Part shown: positions 29,823 to 37,505 of the stretch, piece after piece
Numbering within the stretch: position 1 is the stretch's first letter
Layout of the letters: each line of letters starts with the position of its first letter
Assembly (NCBI GenBank): GCA_034433615.1
Contig: DAOUAJ010000030.1
Location: 1-37,505, forward strand
From: DAOUAJ01 sp034433615
GTDB taxonomy: Bacteria > Chloroflexota > Anaerolineae > DUEN01
Direction of reading: 5' to 3'
DNA: 37,505 bases
Notes under the pieces: generated by a model
The model's input: only the letters and a program-made list of their open reading frames with translations
The model's database searches: none
Told to the model about the DNA's origin: nothing
Made by a program: the position numbers and the translations under genes

Positions 29823-32800
29823 ATGCAAAAAAGCGCTGTTGAATCCTACAGCACATGGGATAGATCGTTGTTGGCACTGATCCGGTGGGACTGGGAAAAG
29901 GCGGCCTGGGCCGTTGTGATCGTAATCGCGCTCGTGGCTCGCCTGTATGGGCTGAGCTGGCGGGCCATGAGCCATGATGAGAGCCTGCATTCGTTGTACT
30001 CGTGGCAGCTTTACGATGGTCGTGGCTACGAGCATAACCCGATGATGCACGGCCCCTACCTGTTCCACATCAACGTACTGTTCTACTTTCTATTCGGCGT
30101 GAATGATGCTACCGCACGCATGGCGGTGGCGCTGACGGGCGCGGCCATGGTGGCTCTGATCTGGTGTTTACGTCCCTGGCTGGGCCGGGCCGGCGCGCTG
30201 GCGGCTGCGATCATGATGACCATCTCCCCGTCACTCCTCTACTATTCTCGCTACATCCGGCATGACGTATTAGTCACGTTTTGGGAGATGGTACTGGTGA
30301 TCGCCGTGTTCCGCTACCTGCAGGATCGGCAGGCACGCTGGTTGTACCTGGCCGTCGTTGCCTTGTCGTTAGCCTACGCGACGATGGAAACTTCGTTCAT
30401 TTATGTTGTCATCCTGGTCGGCTTCTTGCTCGTTTACCTGCTCTCCCGGTTCTGGCGCGAGCGATGGGGCCGGCCGGGGAATCATCTGCCGTTCTTCGTA
30501 TCGTTTGCGCTGGGAAGCGGCGCCGCGATCGTGGCGTTGTACAGCGCGATCAAGGCGGAACCGGGTCAGCTTTCGCCCTTCGCGCTCGCCTTCGCCGCGG
30601 GGGTGACCTTGCTGGTGTGGGCGATCTACCTGTTGCTGACCGGTTTGGGACAGCGGGTCAGGGCTTATCCCGAAATGGACGTTCTGGTCTGGTTGATCTC
30701 CCTCTCTTTGCCCCTCTTCAGCGCGTTCATCATCAAGCTACTGGGATGGGATCCACTGGACTACTCGTCCACAGGTATTGTGCGTTCGGGCAGCGTGTTG
30801 CTGTTTACGGCGGTGGCCGCTGCCGTCATCGGGTGGGGCTGGTCTCGCCAGCAGTGGCTGGTGGGTGCCGGCCTGTTCTATGCCATTTTCTTGACCCTTT
30901 ACACGACCTTCTTTACCAACGGCAAGGGGTTCGCCACAGGCATCATCGGCAGCCTGGGCTACTGGATGGCCCAGCAAGAGGTCCAACGCGGCGGCCAGCC
31001 CTGGTATTATTACTTTCTCCTCGGCCCGATGTACGAATTCCTGCCGCTGTTGCTCAGCCTGGGCGGCATCGCTATCTTCCTGACGGATGCCCTGCGCCGG
31101 CCGGCCGCTTTGCGCAGAGGAGCGACGGCGCTCGGGAGCAGAGGGACAGGGGGACGGGGAGACACGGAGACGGCGAGACGCGGAGACAGGACGAATCTCC
31201 GTGTCTCCGCGTCTCCATGTCACCGCGTCACCTTATCTCCCCTGCTCCTCAGCCCCTCAGCCCCTTTCGCCCTCTATCTGATCTGGTGGACAGTAGTCGC
31301 CTGGGGCATGTTTAGCTGGGCAGGTGAGAAGATGCCGTGGTTGATGGTGCACCTGGCGTTTCCCATGATATTGTTGGGGGGGTGGTTCCTGAATTGGCTG
31401 TGGGAGCAGGCAGACTGGCCGGCGCTGCGCGAGCGAGACTGGTGGAAGTTAGCGATTGTACTGCCGCTGCTGGCCTTTGCCCTGGGGCCGCTAAATTCCT
31501 TCCTGCGGCGGGTCGTGGCCGGGCAAGCGTTTCGGGATTCCACGATTGATGGGTTGAGCGCGACCACCCAGGGGATCATCGCGCTGGTGATCGCTATGGC
31601 GCTGGTCTACCTGGGATGGGGCTACGTGGAGCAGTTAGGCGCTCGCCGCAGCCTGCTGGTGGCGGCTGGCGTGTTGATCGTCGGACTGATGCTGTGGACG
31701 GTGCGGGTGACCTGGATCTTCAATTACATCAACTACGATCTGGTCAACGAGATGCTGGTCTATGCGCACGGCACGCCGGACGTCAAGTTCGTCATGAGCG
31801 AGATCGAGATGATCTCCCGGCGCACGGTGGGGGATAAGCAGATCAAGGTGGCCTACGACGACGACTCCACCTGGCCGCTGGAGTGGTATCTGCGGGAGTA
31901 CCCCAACAAGAGTTTCTACGGGGCCAGCCCTAACCGAGAGGCACTGGACGCGCCGGTGGTAATCGTGGGCGATAAGAATGACGAAAAGGCCAAGCCGTTT
32001 CTGGGCAATAAATATCTGCGCTACAAGTACCGGCTGGTCTGGTGGCCGCGTGAGGATTACAAGAATCTGACCTGGGACCGGATATGGGGAGGGATCCGTG
32101 ACCCGGAGAAGCGGCGCAAGTTCTGGGACGTGGTGTTGTATCGGAAGTGGGACACGCCGTTAAATGCGTGGCCTTATGTCCACGTTTTCTATCTGTACGT
32201 GCGGCGAGACATCGCCGCGCAAGTGTGGAACTTCGGTGCAGCACCGGTGGAGACGGTCGTCGAGGTTGACCCATACGCCAAGGGGTTCCGCCAGGTGGCC
32301 GCCCTTCGGCAGATTGGCACAACGGGTGTTTCGGGCAGCGCTCCCGGCCAGTTCCAGACCCCGCGCGGCCTCGCCATCGCGCCGGATGGCCGCATCGTCG
32401 TGGCGGACAGCGGCAATCACCGGATTCAAGTGTTCGATGCCCAGGGCAACTACATGACTGGCTGGGGTTCGAGTTGCGATCTGTACGCCGAAGGCCGGCC
32501 GGGTTGCGTGGATCCGGATGGCAGCGGCCCGCTGCAACTGGGCGATGGGCAGTTCCGGGAGCCGTGGGGCGTGGCCGTGGATCAGGCGGGCAACATTTAC
32601 GTGGCCGATACCTGGAACCACCGCATCCAAAAGTTCGACCCGAATGGCAAATTCCTGAAGAAGTGGGGATACTTCGTCACCACGGACGGGCAGCTTGGCG
32701 AGCCGGTAGGAATGTGGGGGCCACGGGCCATCGTGATTGACGCGGATGGCAACCTCTATGTCGCCGACACCGGCAACAAACGTGTGCAGGAATTCGACCC

Positions 32801-33236
32801 GGAGGGCAATTTCCTGGGGCAGTGGGGTGGTGGCGGTGTGATCGAGGGACGCTTCGATGAGCCGGTGGGGCTGGCGATAGATGCACAAGGCAACTTCTAC
32901 GTGGCAGACACGTGGAACCGCCGCATTCAGAAGTTCAACTCCAGCTTTGCCTTTCTCAAAGAATGGCCCATTGCCGGGTGGGCGAGTGAATCCATTGTAA
33001 ACAAGCCTTATGTGGCCGTGGATTCAGCCGCCGGACTGGTGTACGCGACCGACCCCGAAGGGTATCGGGTGCTGGTGTTCGATACCGAGGGGAACTTCCG
33101 GGCCACCTTCGGCCAGTACGGAGCGGACGAGAAATCCCTGGCGTTGCCCAACGGCATCGCCGTGGACCAGGCTGGGAATGTCTATGTGGTTGATGCTGAC
33201 AACCACCGCATTATGGTGTTCCCGCGAGTGCAGTAG
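29823..33236 (+). CDS. Agl23-like (TIGR03663) membrane protein with C-terminal NHL-repeat propeller
   Basis: 1137 aa. ATG at 29823 with AAGGGGATAG upstream. Residues 25-660 are a GT-C membrane module: RAMSHDESLHSLYSWQLYDG with Asp52-Glu53 in the first outer loop, NPMMHGPYLFHINVLFYFLFG, SPSLLYYSRYIRHDVLV and METSFIY are hallmarks of TIGR03663 ('flippase activity-associated protein Agl23'). A soluble domain follows (about 660-825). Residues 828-1137 are six NHL-type repeats (VADSGNHRIQVF, VADTWNHRIQKF, VADTGNKRVQEF, VADTWNRRIQKF, a divergent one, VVDADNHRIMVF), probably a six-bladed propeller outside the membrane. It should bind glycan, lipid or protein partners. One loop is repeat-derived. Confidence 0.88.
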   Translation: MQKSAVESYSTWDRSLLALIRWDWEKAAWAVVIVIALVARLYGLSWRAMSHDESLHSLYSWQLYDGRGYEHNPMMHGPYLFHINVLFYFLFGVNDATARMAVALTGAAMVALIWCLRPWLGRAGALAAAIMMTISPSLLYYSRYIRHDVLVTFWEMVLVIAVFRYLQDRQARWLYLAVVALSLAYATMETSFIYVVILVGFLLVYLLSRFWRERWGRPGNHLPFFVSFALGSGAAIVALYSAIKAEPGQLSPFALAFAAGVTLLVWAIYLLLTGLGQRVRAYPEMDVLVWLISLSLPLFSAFIIKLLGWDPLDYSSTGIVRSGSVLLFTAVAAAVIGWGWSRQQWLVGAGLFYAIFLTLYTTFFTNGKGFATGIIGSLGYWMAQQEVQRGGQPWYYYFLLGPMYEFLPLLLSLGGIAIFLTDALRRPAALRRGATALGSRGTGGRGDTETARRGDRTNLRVSASPCHRVTLSPLLLSPSAPFALYLIWWTVVAWGMFSWAGEKMPWLMVHLAFPMILLGGWFLNWLWEQADWPALRERDWWKLAIVLPLLAFALGPLNSFLRRVVAGQAFRDSTIDGLSATTQGIIALVIAMALVYLGWGYVEQLGARRSLLVAAGVLIVGLMLWTVRVTWIFNYINYDLVNEMLVYAHGTPDVKFVMSEIEMISRRTVGDKQIKVAYDDDSTWPLEWYLREYPNKSFYGASPNREALDAPVVIVGDKNDEKAKPFLGNKYLRYKYRLVWWPREDYKNLTWDRIWGGIRDPEKRRKFWDVVLYRKWDTPLNAWPYVHVFYLYVRRDIAAQVWNFGAAPVETVVEVDPYAKGFRQVAALRQIGTTGVSGSAPGQFQTPRGLAIAPDGRIVVADSGNHRIQVFDAQGNYMTGWGSSCDLYAEGRPGCVDPDGSGPLQLGDGQFREPWGVAVDQAGNIYVADTWNHRIQKFDPNGKFLKKWGYFVTTDGQLGEPVGMWGPRAIVIDADGNLYVADTGNKRVQEFDPEGNFLGQWGGGGVIEGRFDEPVGLAIDAQGNFYVADTWNRRIQKFNSSFAFLKEWPIAGWASESIVNKPYVAVDSAAGLVYATDPEGYRVLVFDTEGNFRATFGQYGADEKSLALPNGIAVDQAGNVYVVDADNHRIMVFPRVQ
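31129..31262 (+). repeat. GAGACGCGG octamer foldback in frame in the Agl23-like gene
   Basis: GAGACACGGAGACGGCGAGA-type units (31157-31188) face inverted TCTCCGTGTCTCCGCGTCTC units (31195-31220), followed by CACCGCGTCACC and CTCAGCCC units. The block codes about 45 Arg/Gly/Thr then Ser/Leu/Pro-rich residues between the helix GGIAIFLTDALRR and FALYLIWWTVVAWGM. The unit matches the intergenic array at 29698-29738. Confidence 0.85.
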
Positions 33237-33332
33237 AGAGCCGTCAACAGGAGCAAAAAACCGCGGTGATCACCACTTCAATTACCTTGTCCCTAATCGC
33301 CTCATTACTCTACCCCTGGTGAGGAGGAAATG

Positions 33333-34190
33333 ATGTTCAACAACTTAAGCCCCGGCGCCATTGGCATTCGCACGGACCTGGCTGGCGCGCTGGCGTTGGC
33401 CCGGGCCCACGGATTCCAGGGCGTCGAATTCAGTATCATCGAAGCGGCTGAGTTGGTCCAATGGCATGGCATCAACTACGTGCGCCACATGTTCGACCAG
33501 GCCGGGGTACGGCCAGGCAACTTTGGCTTGCCGGTGGACTTTCGCAAAAGCGAAGAGGTCTGGCGCACCGGGCTCGACGCGCTACCTCGCTGGGCACAGA
33601 TCGCGCAGGAGCTGGGCGCCACCCGCACTGCCACATGGATCCCGCCCTTTTCCGATGAAATGACCTTCGCTGAGCACTTCCGTTGGCACGTGGCGCGGCT
33701 GCGTCCAGTGGCGCAGATTCTGGCTGACCACGGCATTCGCTTAGGGCTGGAGTTTGTAGGACCGGCCACGGCGCGTGCCGGCCATCGCTACAGTTTCCTG
33801 CACAGCCTCGACGGTATGCTGGCGCTGTGCGCCGCCATTGGCACCGACAACCTGGGATTGCTGCTTGATTCCTACCACTGGTATACATCTTACGGCAGCC
33901 TGGATGACCTGGCCAAGCTATCTAACGCAGACGTAGTGGTCGTGCATGTCAACGACGCGCCTGCTGGCATCCCTGTGGACCAACAGCAAGACCTGGTGCG
34001 CGCGCTCCCGTGCGAGACAGGCGTCATCAACCTGGTCGGGTTCATGCAGGCGCTGGCCAGGATGGAGTACGATGGTCCCATCATCGTCGAGCCATTCAGC
34101 CAACGGCTGCGGGAGATGTCGCCCGACGATGCCGCCCATGCCACTGCAGAGTCCCTGCGTCAATTGTGGGCTGCAGCCGGATTACAATAA
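33333..34190 (+). CDS. Sugar phosphate isomerase/epimerase (xylose-isomerase-like TIM barrel)
   Basis: 285 aa from the ATG at 33333, chosen because GAGGAGG is 5 bases upstream. The ATG one codon earlier is too close. AP-endonuclease-2/xylose-isomerase fold with the expected metal ligands: Glu140 (GLEFVGP), Asp179 (LLLDSYHWY), His205 (VVHVND) and Glu253 (IIVEPFS). Relatives include IolE, hydroxypyruvate isomerase and D-tagatose 3-epimerase types. The substrate is not predictable. The 96-bp gap before it holds octamer-like CTTGTCCCTAATCGCCTCAT units, similar to those at 29770-29800. Confidence 0.88.
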   Translation: MFNNLSPGAIGIRTDLAGALALARAHGFQGVEFSIIEAAELVQWHGINYVRHMFDQAGVRPGNFGLPVDFRKSEEVWRTGLDALPRWAQIAQELGATRTATWIPPFSDEMTFAEHFRWHVARLRPVAQILADHGIRLGLEFVGPATARAGHRYSFLHSLDGMLALCAAIGTDNLGLLLDSYHWYTSYGSLDDLAKLSNADVVVVHVNDAPAGIPVDQQQDLVRALPCETGVINLVGFMQALARMEYDGPIIVEPFSQRLREMSPDDAAHATAESLRQLWAAAGLQ

Positions 34191-34193
34191 GGA

Positions 34194-34222
34194 TTGCCTC
34201 TCTTGCCCTTTTCGGTTACAAT
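34194..34222 (+). promoter_or_regulatory. Candidate promoter for the DUF3090 gene
   Basis: -35 TTGCCT (34194-34199), 17-bp spacer, -10 TACAAT (34217-34222), 64 bp before the ATG and just after the stop of the isomerase gene. Confidence 0.5.
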
Positions 34223-34285
34223 GGACGTGCCAGGCCATCAGAAGACTCACGGGGTGCGTTCGCGGATTTGAGGTGGAAAAAACGT

Positions 34286-34822
34286 ATGGCTGAGTTAACT
34301 TACGATTTTAATCCTGTCAGTCACATCACCGTGGATGCTATTGGCACGCCCGGACAACGGACGTTCTTCCTACAAGCCAGCCAGGGATTAATGGTGTTGA
34401 CGATGGTCATGGAGAAGGAGCAGGCTGCCGCGCTGGCCAACGCCATCAATCAGTTGCTAGACCAGGTTGAAACCGAAGAAGACAGGGAGGAGTACTCCAA
34501 CGCATCCGTTGATGTGGCTCTTCATGAGCCGGTTGACCCCGAGTTCCGTATCGGCCAGATGGGCCTGGGTTACGAAGAACGTCTGGGGCGGGTGGTTATC
34601 ATCGTGCAGGAATTGCTCTCTGAGGAAGAGGCCAAGACCCGGGACCCGATGGTCGCGCGATTCTGGATGAACAAGGCTCAGGCACGAGCCCTGAGCCAAC
34701 ACGCCGCCGAGGTCGTCGTAGCCGGGCGCCCTCTCTGCCCGCTGTGTGGCAACCCCATGGACCCCACTGGCCACTTCTGCCCGCCTAGCAACGGCCACGA
34801 GCGAAGACGAAACCTGCAGTGA
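34286..34822 (+). CDS. DUF3090 family protein
   Basis: 178 aa from the ATG at 34286 with GAGGTGG 9 bases upstream. Longer in-frame starts lie inside the isomerase gene and are rejected. Matches the family along its length: YDFNPVSHITVDAIGTPGQR, TFFLQASQG, VMEKEQAAALANAINQLLD, FRIGQMGLGYEE, MNKAQARALSQHA, and the end CPLCGNPMDPTGHFCPPSNGH, a probable zinc-binding knuckle (three Cys plus His). DUF3090 is found in actinobacteria and Chloroflexi and has no proven role. In actinobacteria it sits beside a histidine phosphatase and an SCO1664-type gene. These are absent here. Confidence 0.92.
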   Translation: MAELTYDFNPVSHITVDAIGTPGQRTFFLQASQGLMVLTMVMEKEQAAALANAINQLLDQVETEEDREEYSNASVDVALHEPVDPEFRIGQMGLGYEERLGRVVIIVQELLSEEEAKTRDPMVARFWMNKAQARALSQHAAEVVVAGRPLCPLCGNPMDPTGHFCPPSNGHERRRNLQ

Positions 34823-34842
34823 GATTCAGCCTGGGATAACGC

Positions 34843-34870
34843 CAAGGGACGGAGGTTCCTCCGTCCCTTG
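34843..34870. terminator. Perfect 13-bp stem hairpin between converging genes
   Basis: CAAGGGACGGAGG (34843-34855), TT, then CCTCCGTCCCTTG (34858-34870). It sits between the DUF3090 stop and the ABC ATPase stop and could end transcription from both sides. T-runs are weak (CTCGTTCATCTTC follows on the plus strand), so it may act as a rho-assisted or bidirectional stop. Confidence 0.7.
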
Positions 34871-34883
34871 CTCGTTCATCTTC

Positions 34884-34907
34884 TAGCTGATGGCTGATAG
34901 CTGATCG
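34884..34907. repeat. Heptamer array (AGCTGAT/GGCTGAT)
   Basis: TAGCTGATGGCTGATAGCTG and ATCGC: three to four 7-bp units in the spacer next to the hairpin. Related units occur at 27890-27910. Confidence 0.65.
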
Positions 34908-34925
34908 CCTGCGCTTGGGCCCTGC

Positions 34926-35771
34926 CTACTCCACCGATCGGATGCTCTCGTCAGCCAGCGAGCCGATAGCCTGCCGCACTTGCCCCGCCAGCGCGGCAAA
35001 TCGTTGATCATACATCATCTGCAACGTGCGTGGCCGCTCCAGGTTAACTCGAATCTCCTGGGAGATTCGGCCCGGTGGCCCATCCATCACCAGGACCCGG
35101 TCGGCCAAGAAGACCGCCTCTGGAATGCTGTGCGTGACCATGACCACCGTCGGACGACGTAGAGACCAGATGCGTTGCAACTCCAGGTTCATACGTTCTC
35201 GCGTCAGGGCGTCGAGAGCGCCGAACGGCTCGTCGAGCAACAAAAGAGCCGGGTCGTGGATCAGGGCACGAGCCAGAACAACCCGCTGCTGCATCCCGCC
35301 GGAAAGCTGACGGGGGTATGCGTGCTCGTACCCCTGCAACCCCACCAGGTTGATCAGTGAGCGGGCTCGCGCGGCGGACTCCTGCGGGGAGACGCCCGCG
35401 ATCTCCAGAGGCAATGCCACATTACGCATGACCGTTCGCCACGGCATTAAGTTGACCTTCTGGAAGACGAAGCCGATGCGCCGCCTGGGAGCCGTGACCG
35501 GCTCATTCCCCAGAAGCACCCGGCCGCGTGTCGGCGACAGCAACCCGCCCAGGATGCGCAACAGCGTCGTCTTGCCACACCCTGATGCGCCCACAACACA
35601 CACGAACTCGCCGGGGCGGACCTGCAGGGAGACGTCGTCTAAAGCTAACACCCGACCGTGAGTACCATCGTATATTTTGGTCAATCCTTCAGCCTGCAGT
35701 AACACCTCGTCGTAGCCGGTGTCCAGGCATATCGGCTCATCTGCGACCAGGGCCCATTCCAGGCTGTTCAT
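34926..35771 (-). CDS. ABC transporter ATP-binding protein (nitrate/sulfonate/thiamine-precursor type)
   Basis: 281 aa. ATG at 35771 overlaps the stop of the substrate-binding protein by 4 bp, so the two are coupled. Walker A GASGCGKTT (61-69), Q-loop VFQKVNLMPW, signature LSGGM (156-160), Walker B ALLLLDEP (175-182) and the switch histidine in VTHSIPEAVFLADRV. It is of the SsuB/TauB/ThiZ class that powers uptake with NMT1/THI5-like binding proteins. An N-terminal extension of about 20 residues precedes the usual start. Confidence 0.93.
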   Translation of the reverse strand: MNSLEWALVADEPICLDTGYDEVLLQAEGLTKIYDGTHGRVLALDDVSLQVRPGEFVCVVGASGCGKTTLLRILGGLLSPTRGRVLLGNEPVTAPRRRIGFVFQKVNLMPWRTVMRNVALPLEIAGVSPQESAARARSLINLVGLQGYEHAYPRQLSGGMQQRVVLARALIHDPALLLLDEPFGALDALTRERMNLELQRIWSLRRPTVVMVTHSIPEAVFLADRVLVMDGPPGRISQEIRVNLERPRTLQMMYDQRFAALAGQVRQAIGSLADESIRSVE

Positions 35772-36790
35772 GGTACCTCTACGAAGCGGTTGGTAAACAG
35801 AACGTTCACGTCTACGTCCACGTTAATCAGCCCCATTTCCCGCATAAAGCGGGCCGCCTTCGCCCATCGCTCAGGATCCGACCATCCCAAGGATACGCCT
35901 TCCGGGGGGCGCCACTCCGCCAGGACGGTGTCAAAAATGGCCCGATTGACCGGCTCGTTTTCTCCACCCGCTTCCGGCACCGCCTTGATCGAGATGGCGA
36001 ACGCCTCATCCGGATGCTCCAGGGTGTACTGCAAGCCGCGTAGGGCTACTCGTACCATGCGCTGAACCAGATCCGGTCGCTCAGCGATGGTCTTCTCGTT
36101 GGTCACCAGCCCGTTAGACGGCAGGTCAATGTAGTCAGACACGCGGATCACATCTACATCCTGGCCTGCCTGGCGCAGCCGCACAGGCCCGCTGACGGCG
36201 TAATCAATCGCCGCCTCCACTCGCCCCTGGCTCACCGCCTCGGCCTGGGTGAAGCCGATGCTCTCCAGGGTCACTTTCGACTCGTCCAGGCCAGCAGCGT
36301 ACACCAATGCTTTCCACGCCACGAAGCTGGCTCCGAACAGCCCCGGGATGCCCACCCGATGTCCCTCCAGCGCCTTGGGGGTGTCCAGGCCGGCACCCTT
36401 CGGGGCGAACACGACGACGGGGAACTGGTTGTACCAGGTCATGACATAAACCAGTGGCAGCCCCTGTGCTCGCGCCAGGATGACCTCCTCGCCGCTGGCC
36501 ACCGCAAATTGCAGCTCGTTAGTCCCCACCAGCTTGATGAAATCGGTCTCAAAACCATGCTGGAAGGTGACCTCCATCCCTTCTTCGGCGAAATAGCCTT
36601 TCTCCTGAGCCACGTAGAAGGGGGCAAACTGGACGCTGGGAATGTACCCCAGGCCGAGGGTCAGCTTCTCTATCTGCGATGGTACCGTTACCTCCCCGGT
36701 TGGGGCGGACGCGGGTGTCACCGGCACGCACCCGGTTGCGATGATCAACACAACAACGATCTCACTCACAAGCAGTCTGAGCTGAAACAC
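35768..36790 (-). CDS. NMT1/THI5-like ABC substrate-binding lipoprotein
   Basis: 340 aa. GTG start at 36790 after GGGAGG with 6-base spacing. Lipobox IATGC puts the lipid anchor at Cys21. The mature part is a periplasmic-binding type II fold of the ThiY/SsuA/NrtA class: LGYIPSVQFAPFYVAQEKGY, TNELQFAVASGEEVILARAQ, LPLVYVMTWYNQFPVVVFAP, GHRVGIPGLFGASFVAWKAL, AAIDYAVSGPV. It is most like the pyrimidine-precursor binders (ThiY) but the ligand could also be a sulfonate or riboflavin. Between this gene and the permease lies a set of hairpins that could lead to different expression of the parts. Confidence 0.9.
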   Translation of the reverse strand: MFQLRLLVSEIVVVLIIATGCVPVTPASAPTGEVTVPSQIEKLTLGLGYIPSVQFAPFYVAQEKGYFAEEGMEVTFQHGFETDFIKLVGTNELQFAVASGEEVILARAQGLPLVYVMTWYNQFPVVVFAPKGAGLDTPKALEGHRVGIPGLFGASFVAWKALVYAAGLDESKVTLESIGFTQAEAVSQGRVEAAIDYAVSGPVRLRQAGQDVDVIRVSDYIDLPSNGLVTNEKTIAERPDLVQRMVRVALRGLQYTLEHPDEAFAISIKAVPEAGGENEPVNRAIFDTVLAEWRPPEGVSLGWSDPERWAKAARFMREMGLINVDVDVNVLFTNRFVEVP

Positions 36791-36825
36791 ATCTGCCCTC
36801 CCGGTATTAGTATTACAATGAGCTG

Positions 36826-36917
36826 AAGCCGCGGGCTACATGCGTAGCCAGGTCGGCGTAGGCCGACCTCAGAAACCGCTGCAGAGCGGTTTCGCCGAGC
36901 CTAGCATGCAGCTTCAA
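36826..36917. repeat. REP-like element with three adjacent hairpins
   Basis: Three neighbouring inverted repeats: GGCTA/TAGCC (about 36834-36849), AGGTCGG/CCGACCT (36850-36856 and 36863-36869), and GAAACCGCT/AGCGGTTTC (36872-36880 and 36885-36893). GAAGC and GCTTC frame the block. It looks like a dispersed palindromic element. It separates permease and binding-protein genes of one operon. Confidence 0.7.
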
Positions 36918-36947
36918 CCGCCGTACTTATGAAATCTCCGATCCCCG

Positions 36948-37505
36948 TCACCTCTCCCGCTGCCACTTCAACAGCCACATCTCGAGCCAGCTTGCTATCA
37001 GATACAGGCTCATCGCAATCAGGATCAGCGTAAAGAGGGCTACGAAGAGCAACGGGGTGTCCAGGACGCCGCGCGCCAGGTTCAGCAGAAAGCCCAGCCC
37101 CCGGTCAGCGCCAACGAACTCGCCGACGACGGCTCCGATCACTGCCAGGGTGACGGCTACTTTTAGCCCGCCGAAGAGGACAGGCAAAGCGGCCGGCACT
37201 TCCAGGAGTATGAACGTCTGCCAGCGAGTGGCCCGCAGCGATCGCATCAGCGCCAGCAGGTCCGGCTCCACGGAGCGGATGCCGATGATGGTGTTGACCA
37301 ACATCGGGAAGAAAACCGTCAGCGCGCAGATGAGGACCTTGGGCAGTGTCCCGAAGCCGAACCAGATCAACAGCAAGGGGGCCACCGCGACCACGGGGAC
37401 GGATTGAGACGCAACGAGGTACGGAGACAGCAATCGCTCCAGAAAGGGCGATTTGGCCAGCCCGTAACCGATCAGCAGTGCGACGCTCAGCCCCAGGGCC
37501 AGGGG
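36948..37505 (-). CDS. ABC transporter permease, 5' part beyond window
   Basis: 186 codons are visible; the frame is open to the window edge so the N-terminus is missing. BPD_transp_1 domain of the SsuC/TauC/ThiX class: PYLVASQSVPVVAVAPLLLI, WFGFGTLPKVLICALTVFFP, the EAA-like loop RSVEPDLLALMRSLRATRWQ with LEVPAALPVLFGGLK, and VGADRGLGFLL. About four to five membrane helices visible. It forms the membrane part of the importer with the lipoprotein and ATPase downstream. Upstream control (for example a TPP riboswitch) would lie outside the window. Confidence 0.92.
   Translation of the reverse strand, partial: PLALGLSVALLIGYGLAKSPFLERLLSPYLVASQSVPVVAVAPLLLIWFGFGTLPKVLICALTVFFPMLVNTIIGIRSVEPDLLALMRSLRATRWQTFILLEVPAALPVLFGGLKVAVTLAVIGAVVGEFVGADRGLGFLLNLARGVLDTPLLFVALFTLILIAMSLYLIASWLEMWLLKWQRER

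Noticed and set aside
34010..34285. Longer N-terminus for the DUF3090 protein
   Set aside because: Lies inside the isomerase gene in another frame; a promoter and ribosome site directly precede the ATG at 34286.

Overview
The window is GC-rich (roughly 60 % or more by eye), densely coded bacterial DNA. It most likely comes from a Chloroflexota organism of the Anaerolineae/Caldilineae type. The reasons are: two proteins of the DUF2298 ('Chlor_Arch_YYY') family beside a TIGR03663/Agl23-like protein, families known mainly from Chloroflexi and archaea; secreted proteins with a 'YLPLVL' linker; a DUF3090 protein; and many 7-8 bp degenerate tandem repeats plus the 'FGSAQGRP'-coding interspersed repeat seen in such genomes. 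This assignment is an inference from gene content. I saw no rRNA or tRNA gene, CRISPR array or transposase.

Layout. (1) Positions 1-5540, minus strand: a membrane Ser/Thr kinase with an extracytoplasmic domain, an FHA/winged-helix regulator, and three exported proteins (a small one, one with three 95-residue repeats, and a partial VVW-repeat protein). (2) 5822-7837, plus: a URO-D-family protein, a broken nucleotidyltransferase and a DUF433/DUF5615 (VapBC45-like) toxin-antitoxin pair. (3) 7915-11682, plus: a sugar-polyol catabolic cluster with a zinc dehydrogenase, ribulokinase AraB and ribulose-5-phosphate 4-epimerase AraD, with strong hairpins on both sides of araB. (4) 11.7-14.8 kb: a scarred zone holding fragments of a HAD phosphatase, an AraC regulator, an aldo/keto reductase and a diol dehydratase, intact cupin and DUF2255 genes, and a lipoprotein gene split by an in-frame TAG. 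(5) 15352-18085, plus: a B12-dependent diol/glycerol dehydratase with fused large and medium subunits, followed by the small subunit. (6) 18113-20033, minus: a Gfo/Idh/MocA oxidoreductase and a TauE/SafE permease. (7) 20232-33236, plus: a 13-kb cluster of four very large membrane proteins (GT-C glycosyltransferase/DUF2298 fusion, DUF2298, GT-C, and Agl23-like with an NHL propeller), probably for polyprenyl-linked glycan or cell-surface glycosylation. (8) 33333-34822, plus: a sugar-phosphate isomerase/epimerase and a DUF3090 protein, closed by a strong hairpin. (9) 34926-37505, minus: an NMT1/THI5-type ABC importer (ATPase, lipoprotein, partial permease).

How parts may work together: polyols oxidised by the zinc dehydrogenase could enter the pentose phosphate pathway through AraB and AraD; the diol dehydratase would turn glycerol or propanediol into aldehydes; and the kinase may signal to the FHA/winged-helix regulator next to it. 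The most unusual feature is that short tandem repeats are inserted in frame, apparently always in loops between membrane helices, in all four large glycosylation genes. In two paralogous DUF2298 domains the same loop carries different repeat families.
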